Shown here: one piece after another, positions 32,979 to 36,191 of the stretch
How the letters are laid out: each line of letters starts with the position of its first letter
Position numbering within the stretch: position 1 is the stretch's first letter
Source of the DNA: Pseudomonas palmensis
Lineage (GTDB): Bacteria; Pseudomonadota; Gammaproteobacteria; Pseudomonadales; Pseudomonadaceae
DNA: 36,191 nt
Assembly: GCF_017848315.1 (NCBI RefSeq)
Contig: NZ_JAFKEC010000059.1
Span: 1 to 36,191, forward strand
Reading direction: 5' to 3'
Notes under the pieces: generated by a model
Database searches by the model: none
What the model was told of the DNA's origin: nothing
Seen by the model: only the letters and a program-made list of their open reading frames with translations
Program-made: the position numbers and the translations under genes

Positions 32979-34154
32979 TTAGGCCGGCTCGGCAGCGGTG
33001 CGCGCACCCAGGCGCGGGATCTCGAACCCGTGGTCCAGTTCCAGCAGCGGGAACAGCAGGTCGGCCACCCGGTGCGCTTCATCGATCAGCGGAAAGCCCG
33101 AGAGAATGAACGCCGAGGTGCCCTGCTGCTGGTACTCGCGAATGCGCTCGGCCACCTGCTCGGCACTGCCCACCAGGTAGGTGCCGGACGACGGGCCGAG
33201 GATGTCGAAGCCGAACAGGCTGGGGCCGGTCCACACGTTGGGGTAGATCTCAAGCTCGCGCGCAGTGGGCAGGCGCCCGTCGCGGATGCTCTGCACGTTG
33301 CGCTGCACCTGCGGGTTGTCGCTGTGGAAGGTGTCCAGGGTCTGGCCCGGCGGCAGGTGGCGCTCGATGGCGGCGCGGGCGGTGGCCAGGGAGGTCTGTT
33401 GCAGCAGCTTCTCGGCATGTGCCCAGGCTTGGGCCTCGGTCTCGCGCACGATGACCTGCAGGCGCGTGCCGTAGGTCAGTTCGCGGCCGAACTTCGCCGC
33501 CTCGGCGGCCACGCGGCGGAACTTGTCGCCCAGCCGGGGCGGGGTGTCGGCAAAGCTCAGGTACACGTCCAGCAGTTGCACCGAATGCGCCACGCCCACG
33601 TCCGAGGTGCCGGCGCCCCACAGGGGTACCGCCAGGCGCTGCGGCGGGTGCCAGCCGCCCAGCGGATGGCGCGCCGCCGCAGCCGGGCGTGGCGCGAGCT
33701 TCACGTACTGGCCGTCGAAACCGGCGGTGTCGCCGGCATAGATGCGCTGGAAGGCGCGCCAGTATTCCAGGCTGAACTGGTAGCGCTCATCGTGCGGGTA
33801 ATGCACACCCAGGGTGGCCAGGCCCGCGTCGCTGCCATTGACCACGTTGAACAGCAGGCGGCCGTTGGAGAACTCGTCGAAGGTCAGCGCCCACTTGGCC
33901 AGCACCGCCGGCGACAGCTCGCCCGGGTGCTGCGCCACCAGAAAGCGCAGGCGCTCGGTGGCATCGATCAGTGCCGCCGACACCGCCAGGCTCTCGTTGG
34001 GGCTTGAACCCAGCAGGGCGCCGTAGAACCCCAGGCGGTCACTGGCCACCGCCAGTTGCCTGAGGTGGGCGAAATCGGTTTTCCAGCGCCCCTGGGGCTC
34101 CCACGGGTAGGGGCCGTCGGGGCTGGTGAGGTACCACAGGATCTTGATGGCCAT
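32979..34154 (-). CDS. SsuD-like LLM-class flavin-dependent monooxygenase
   Basis: A 391-residue FMNH2-dependent monooxygenase of the bacterial luciferase-like (LLM) class, most like alkanesulfonate monooxygenase SsuD (about 380 residues). Matching segments are KILWYLTSPDGPYPW, LAVASDRLGFYGALL, LRFLVAQHPGELSPAVLAKW, SNGRLLFNVVNGSD, GTRLQVIVRETEAQAWAHAE, LVGSAEQVAERIREY and FILSGFPLIDEAHRV. SsuD cleaves C-S bonds of sulfonates, releasing sulfite. No partner flavin reductase (SsuE-like) gene is in the window. The protein has no Cys and only its initiator Met, a striking sulfur-sparing composition. A GAGGA site precedes the ATG. It is third in the operon, 10 bases after the aldolase-like gene. 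Confidence 0.93.
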   Translation of the reverse strand: MAIKILWYLTSPDGPYPWEPQGRWKTDFAHLRQLAVASDRLGFYGALLGSSPNESLAVSAALIDATERLRFLVAQHPGELSPAVLAKWALTFDEFSNGRLLFNVVNGSDAGLATLGVHYPHDERYQFSLEYWRAFQRIYAGDTAGFDGQYVKLAPRPAAAARHPLGGWHPPQRLAVPLWGAGTSDVGVAHSVQLLDVYLSFADTPPRLGDKFRRVAAEAAKFGRELTYGTRLQVIVRETEAQAWAHAEKLLQQTSLATARAAIERHLPPGQTLDTFHSDNPQVQRNVQSIRDGRLPTARELEIYPNVWTGPSLFGFDILGPSSGTYLVGSAEQVAERIREYQQQGTSAFILSGFPLIDEAHRVADLLFPLLELDHGFEIPRLGARTAAEPA

Positions 34155-34164
34155 GGCAGGTTCC

Positions 34165-34899
34165 TCAGGCGCGTGGGCGGTCGATGGCCGGGACCAGGCC
34201 CAGCGCGTGGGCGCGGTCGATCAGCTTGCTCATGTTCCATTGCTGGGTGAGCACGCCGGGGCCGTAGGGGCGCGAGCCGCCGATGGACTCGGCCAGCAGT
34301 TGCAGTTGCGCGCCCTCCTCCAGCAGCAGGATGAATTCGGCGGTGGCGCGCAGGCCCTGGCGCCCCCACACGGTCGCACCGCCGTTGGCTTCGAGAATCG
34401 CCGGGGTGTAGGGGTTCTCGGCCAGGCGCTCGAGAATGAAGTCGACCTCGTCCTGGCGCCGGTCGATGTACACCGGCAGCTCGCGGGCCAGCTGGTAGCG
34501 CTGCACCGGCACGTAGTGGAACGGCAGGCTGCGCTGGGTCTGCGCCCAGGCGCCCAGGTACGGGGTGTGCACGTGGGACACCGTGGTGATGCCGGCGTCT
34601 TCGCGAAACAGCCGGGTGTAGCGGCCCAGCCCGCCCTTGCCCTGGCCATGCACCAGGTTGCCGGCAAAGTCGCTGACCGTGGCCTGCAGCGGCTTGCGGT
34701 AGTCCCACGGGCCTGGGTAGTTGACCGACACCAGCAGCTCGCGGCCCGGTACGCGCTCGATGAAGCCCACGGTGCCGGCGGCGGTGATGGTGTTGGTTTC
34801 GCGGAACACGGTGAAGGCCTGTTCGGCCTCGTGCAGCACCTGCTCGATGAAGGCCTTGAGGTCGGCGTCGATCAGGTGCTCGGTGGTCAGTACGGTCAT
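34165..34899 (-). CDS. Class II aldolase/adducin-family protein
   Basis: A 244-residue protein of the class II aldolase/adducin fold, a zinc-dependent lyase or epimerase family. AFTVFRETNTITAAGTVGFI is the N-terminal substrate loop. SHVHTPYLGAW supplies the metal-binding His-x-His. The third His and catalytic Glu/Tyr positions cannot be fixed by eye. A perfect AAGGAG ribosome site precedes the ATG. It lies between the DszB-like and SsuD-like genes (15- and 10-base gaps). It could process the carbon skeleton left after desulfurisation, or cleave an adduct (inference). It has no Cys and two Met. The actual substrate is unknown. Confidence 0.87.
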   Translation of the reverse strand: MTVLTTEHLIDADLKAFIEQVLHEAEQAFTVFRETNTITAAGTVGFIERVPGRELLVSVNYPGPWDYRKPLQATVSDFAGNLVHGQGKGGLGRYTRLFREDAGITTVSHVHTPYLGAWAQTQRSLPFHYVPVQRYQLARELPVYIDRRQDEVDFILERLAENPYTPAILEANGGATVWGRQGLRATAEFILLLEEGAQLQLLAESIGGSRPYGPGVLTQQWNMSKLIDRAHALGLVPAIDRPRA

Positions 34900-34914
34900 G
34901 GCGAACTCCTTGGT

Positions 34915-35970
34915 TCAGGCGCGGGCGCGCCGGGCCAGCAGTTGATGGGCAGCTTGCAGTGGACGCGGGTCGACCCAGTCGGCCAGGTTGAAATCGGCTT
35001 CGAGAAAGCCATGCAGGTTGAGGAAGGTCTTCTGGATGTCCAGGTAGCCCAGGCGCTGGGCCGAGAGGTCCGGGGCCAGGGTGGTGTGGAAGTCGCCACG
35101 GTAGGCTTCGTCCACGCCCTGGGCGCCGGCGCGGGTCTCGTCCTGCAGGATGCGCAGCAGCGCCTCGCGGTTGTGGCTGGCCCAGTCGGCGGCGCGCAGG
35201 GTCTGCGCCAGGAAGCGCACCACCAGGTCGAAGTGGTTGTCCAGCAGGCTCTGGTGCACGGTGATCGGCCGTGGCGTGCCGTTGTTGATGCGGTAACGCG
35301 GGTCGCTGATCTGGTCCAGGTCGATGCCCACCACCAGGCCCAGGCGGCGCGCTGCATCGGCAGCGGCGGCGCCCTTGACGTACACCGCGTCGACCTCGCC
35401 ACGGGCCAGGTAGTCCAGCCCCGACCACAGGCGCTGCAGGCCCTGCTCGGGGGTGGGGGCGTCGTCCTGGTTGTGCAGCGCCACTTCCACCAGTTCGACA
35501 TCGTCGAAGCTCAGGCCGGCCAGGCTCAGCGCGCCCTTGTAGCCATGCAGGCTCATGGCACGGGCGATGCTGCCCGGGCGGTTGTCGCCCCAGGCCGGCA
35601 GCGCCAGGCGCTTGCCCTTGAGGTCCCGGGCGCTGCGGATGCCGGAGTCGGGGCGTACCAGGACGGTCTGCCATTCCTCGATCCAGGTCAGGCCGATCAG
35701 GCGGCTGGGCGAACCGGCGGCGCGGGCGGCCAGGGCCGGCACGTTGCCGCCCTCGCGAAACAGCCCGGGCAACTGGTGATCGTAGTGGTGATGGCCGAGC
35801 TGGCGGGCCTCCTGCAGGGTCTCCACCGGCAGGCCGTCGGCGGCGAATTCCTCCCCCAGCCAGCCCAGGGTGTAGGCGATGCCGGAGGCGGTCGGCACCG
35901 GGCAGCGGGTGAACCAGATCTGTTCGAGGGCCGGTGCGGCAGGCAACGGCAAGGTAGCGGCGATTGACAT
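34915..35970 (-). CDS. DszB-like putative desulfinase (SBP-fold protein without signal peptide)
   Basis: A 351-residue protein with the type 2 periplasmic-binding fold seen in SsuA and in the enzyme DszB (2'-hydroxybiphenyl-2-sulfinate desulfinase). It lacks a signal peptide (MSIAATLPLPAAPALEQIWF), so it should be cytoplasmic. TRCPVPTAS aligns with DszB's NCPVPNA around catalytic Cys27, and HHHYD-H...FREGGNVP aligns with DszB's HFTYDQ...RFGGEIP. This gives C23, H60, R72 and G75 against DszB C27, H60, R70 and G73. C23 is its only Cys. ATG 35970 has a GGA site 8 bases away; ATG 35976 has only 2 bases and is less likely. First gene of the operon, just behind a sigma-54 promoter. Most databases would call it an ABC binding protein. 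Confidence 0.8.
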   Translation of the reverse strand: MSIAATLPLPAAPALEQIWFTRCPVPTASGIAYTLGWLGEEFAADGLPVETLQEARQLGHHHYDHQLPGLFREGGNVPALAARAAGSPSRLIGLTWIEEWQTVLVRPDSGIRSARDLKGKRLALPAWGDNRPGSIARAMSLHGYKGALSLAGLSFDDVELVEVALHNQDDAPTPEQGLQRLWSGLDYLARGEVDAVYVKGAAAADAARRLGLVVGIDLDQISDPRYRINNGTPRPITVHQSLLDNHFDLVVRFLAQTLRAADWASHNREALLRILQDETRAGAQGVDEAYRGDFHTTLAPDLSAQRLGYLDIQKTFLNLHGFLEADFNLADWVDPRPLQAAHQLLARRARA

Positions 35971-36005
35971 GGGCATGTTCCATCAAGCGAAGGTAGCCAT
36001 GCCAT

Positions 36006-36021
36006 TGCAGCGCCCGTGCCA
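36006..36021 (-). promoter_or_regulatory. Sigma-54 promoter of the organosulfur operon
   Basis: On the minus strand the sequence is TGGCACGGGCGCTGCA. It matches the consensus TGGCACG-N4-TTGCW at all but one base (CTGCA for TTGCA), with exactly ten bases between the -24 GG and the -12 GC. Transcription would start near 35996, about 20-25 bases before the DszB-like start codon. Such promoters need an enhancer-binding protein; none is encoded in the window. The known sigma-54 regulator SfnR controls sulfone use in P. putida. Confidence 0.75.
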
Positions 36022-36034
36022 ACTCACCAACTCA
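36019..36034. promoter_or_regulatory. Tandem direct repeat CCAACTCA x2 next to the sigma-54 site
   Basis: CCAACTCA occurs twice in immediate succession (36019-36026 and 36027-36034) and overlaps the -24 box by three bases. It could bind a regulator that competes with RNA polymerase, or be chance. Confidence 0.3.
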
Positions 36035-36074
36035 TTGTTTTTGTTGGCTTTTTAAAGACCTGTTGAACACCGGG

Positions 36075-36152
36075 TGCTGGCCTGGCAGCAGTGTTGCAGC
36101 TGCCCTGCTGCTGCCAGAGCAACAATCGGCGCCCCGCTGCTGCCCCAGCAGC
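36075..36152. promoter_or_regulatory. Cluster of CAGCAG/CTGCTG dyads, candidate enhancer sites
   Basis: Four dyads lie 55-145 bases upstream of the sigma-54 promoter: TGCTG-N6-CAGCA (36075-36090), CTGGCAGCAG with CTGCTGCCAG (36082-36091, 36108-36117), TGTTGC with GCAACA (36092-36097, 36119-36124), and GCTGCTG-CCC-CAGCAGC (36136-36152). This is the distance where sigma-54 activators bind. The rest up to 36191 shows nothing else. Confidence 0.4.
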
Positions 36153-36191
36153 ACCCCGCCGCCCGCACCTGGCCGCAGTCCTTGTGGCACA

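Noticed and set aside
33968..36022. 684-residue minus-strand open frame over the DszB-like and aldolase genes
   Set aside because: It is low-complexity Arg/Pro/Ala sequence in the wrong frame, crossing two well-supported genes and their ribosome sites.

Overview
The window is GC-rich DNA from a gamma-proteobacterium, most likely a member of the Pseudomonas putida group. The evidence is dense GC-biased coding, many Pseudomonas-type regulators (two MocR, one LysR, one GlxA/AraC, one AraC) and two families of the REP palindromes typical of this group. No rRNA, tRNA, CRISPR array, IS element or transposase was seen. Every stretch over 300 bases is coding except 19153-20119, which is mostly a tandem repeat array.

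Layout. 1-2266: an EamA-type exporter (cut by the window edge) divergent from a MocR regulator. 2277-6821: a minus-strand group of an SsuA-like periplasmic binding protein, an arylsulfotransferase-like protein and a TonB-dependent receptor, divergent from a GlxA-type regulator at 6853-7995; this looks like sulfate-ester or sulfonate acquisition. 8023-12904: small exported or unknown proteins, a DUF72 protein overlapping exonuclease III, and a membrane GGDEF diguanylate cyclase. 13031-15325: AraC regulator, EamA exporter and GNAT acetyltransferase in series. 15411-19152: CAP-domain protein, GNAT protein, and a LysR regulator divergent from a type-2 argC. 19220-20030: five tandem copies of a ~168-bp unit that carries both REP families. 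20120-24255: two overlapping genes for DUF262 (GmrSD-like) proteins, a candidate defence module. 24369-27783: GNAT, a second MocR regulator and a BenE-type transporter. 27677-35970: a seven-gene minus-strand operon.

The seven-gene operon is the most interesting system. In transcription order it encodes a protein that looks like a solute-binding protein but has no signal peptide and carries the Cys/His/Arg/Gly active-site pattern of the sulfinate desulfinase DszB; a class II aldolase/adducin-like protein; an SsuD-like flavin monooxygenase; a Tat-type lipoprotein binding protein; two peptide-type ABC permeases; and a fused double ATPase. A near-perfect sigma-54 promoter (TGGCACGGGCGCTGCA, GG-N10-GC) lies just upstream, and the soluble proteins are almost free of Cys and Met. 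Together this suggests import and oxidative desulfurisation of an unidentified organosulfur compound under sulfur starvation. The substrate is not known, and the desulfinase role is inferred from motif alignment by eye.

A second notable feature is a REP inverted pair lying inside the coding sequence of the ABC ATPase and read in frame.
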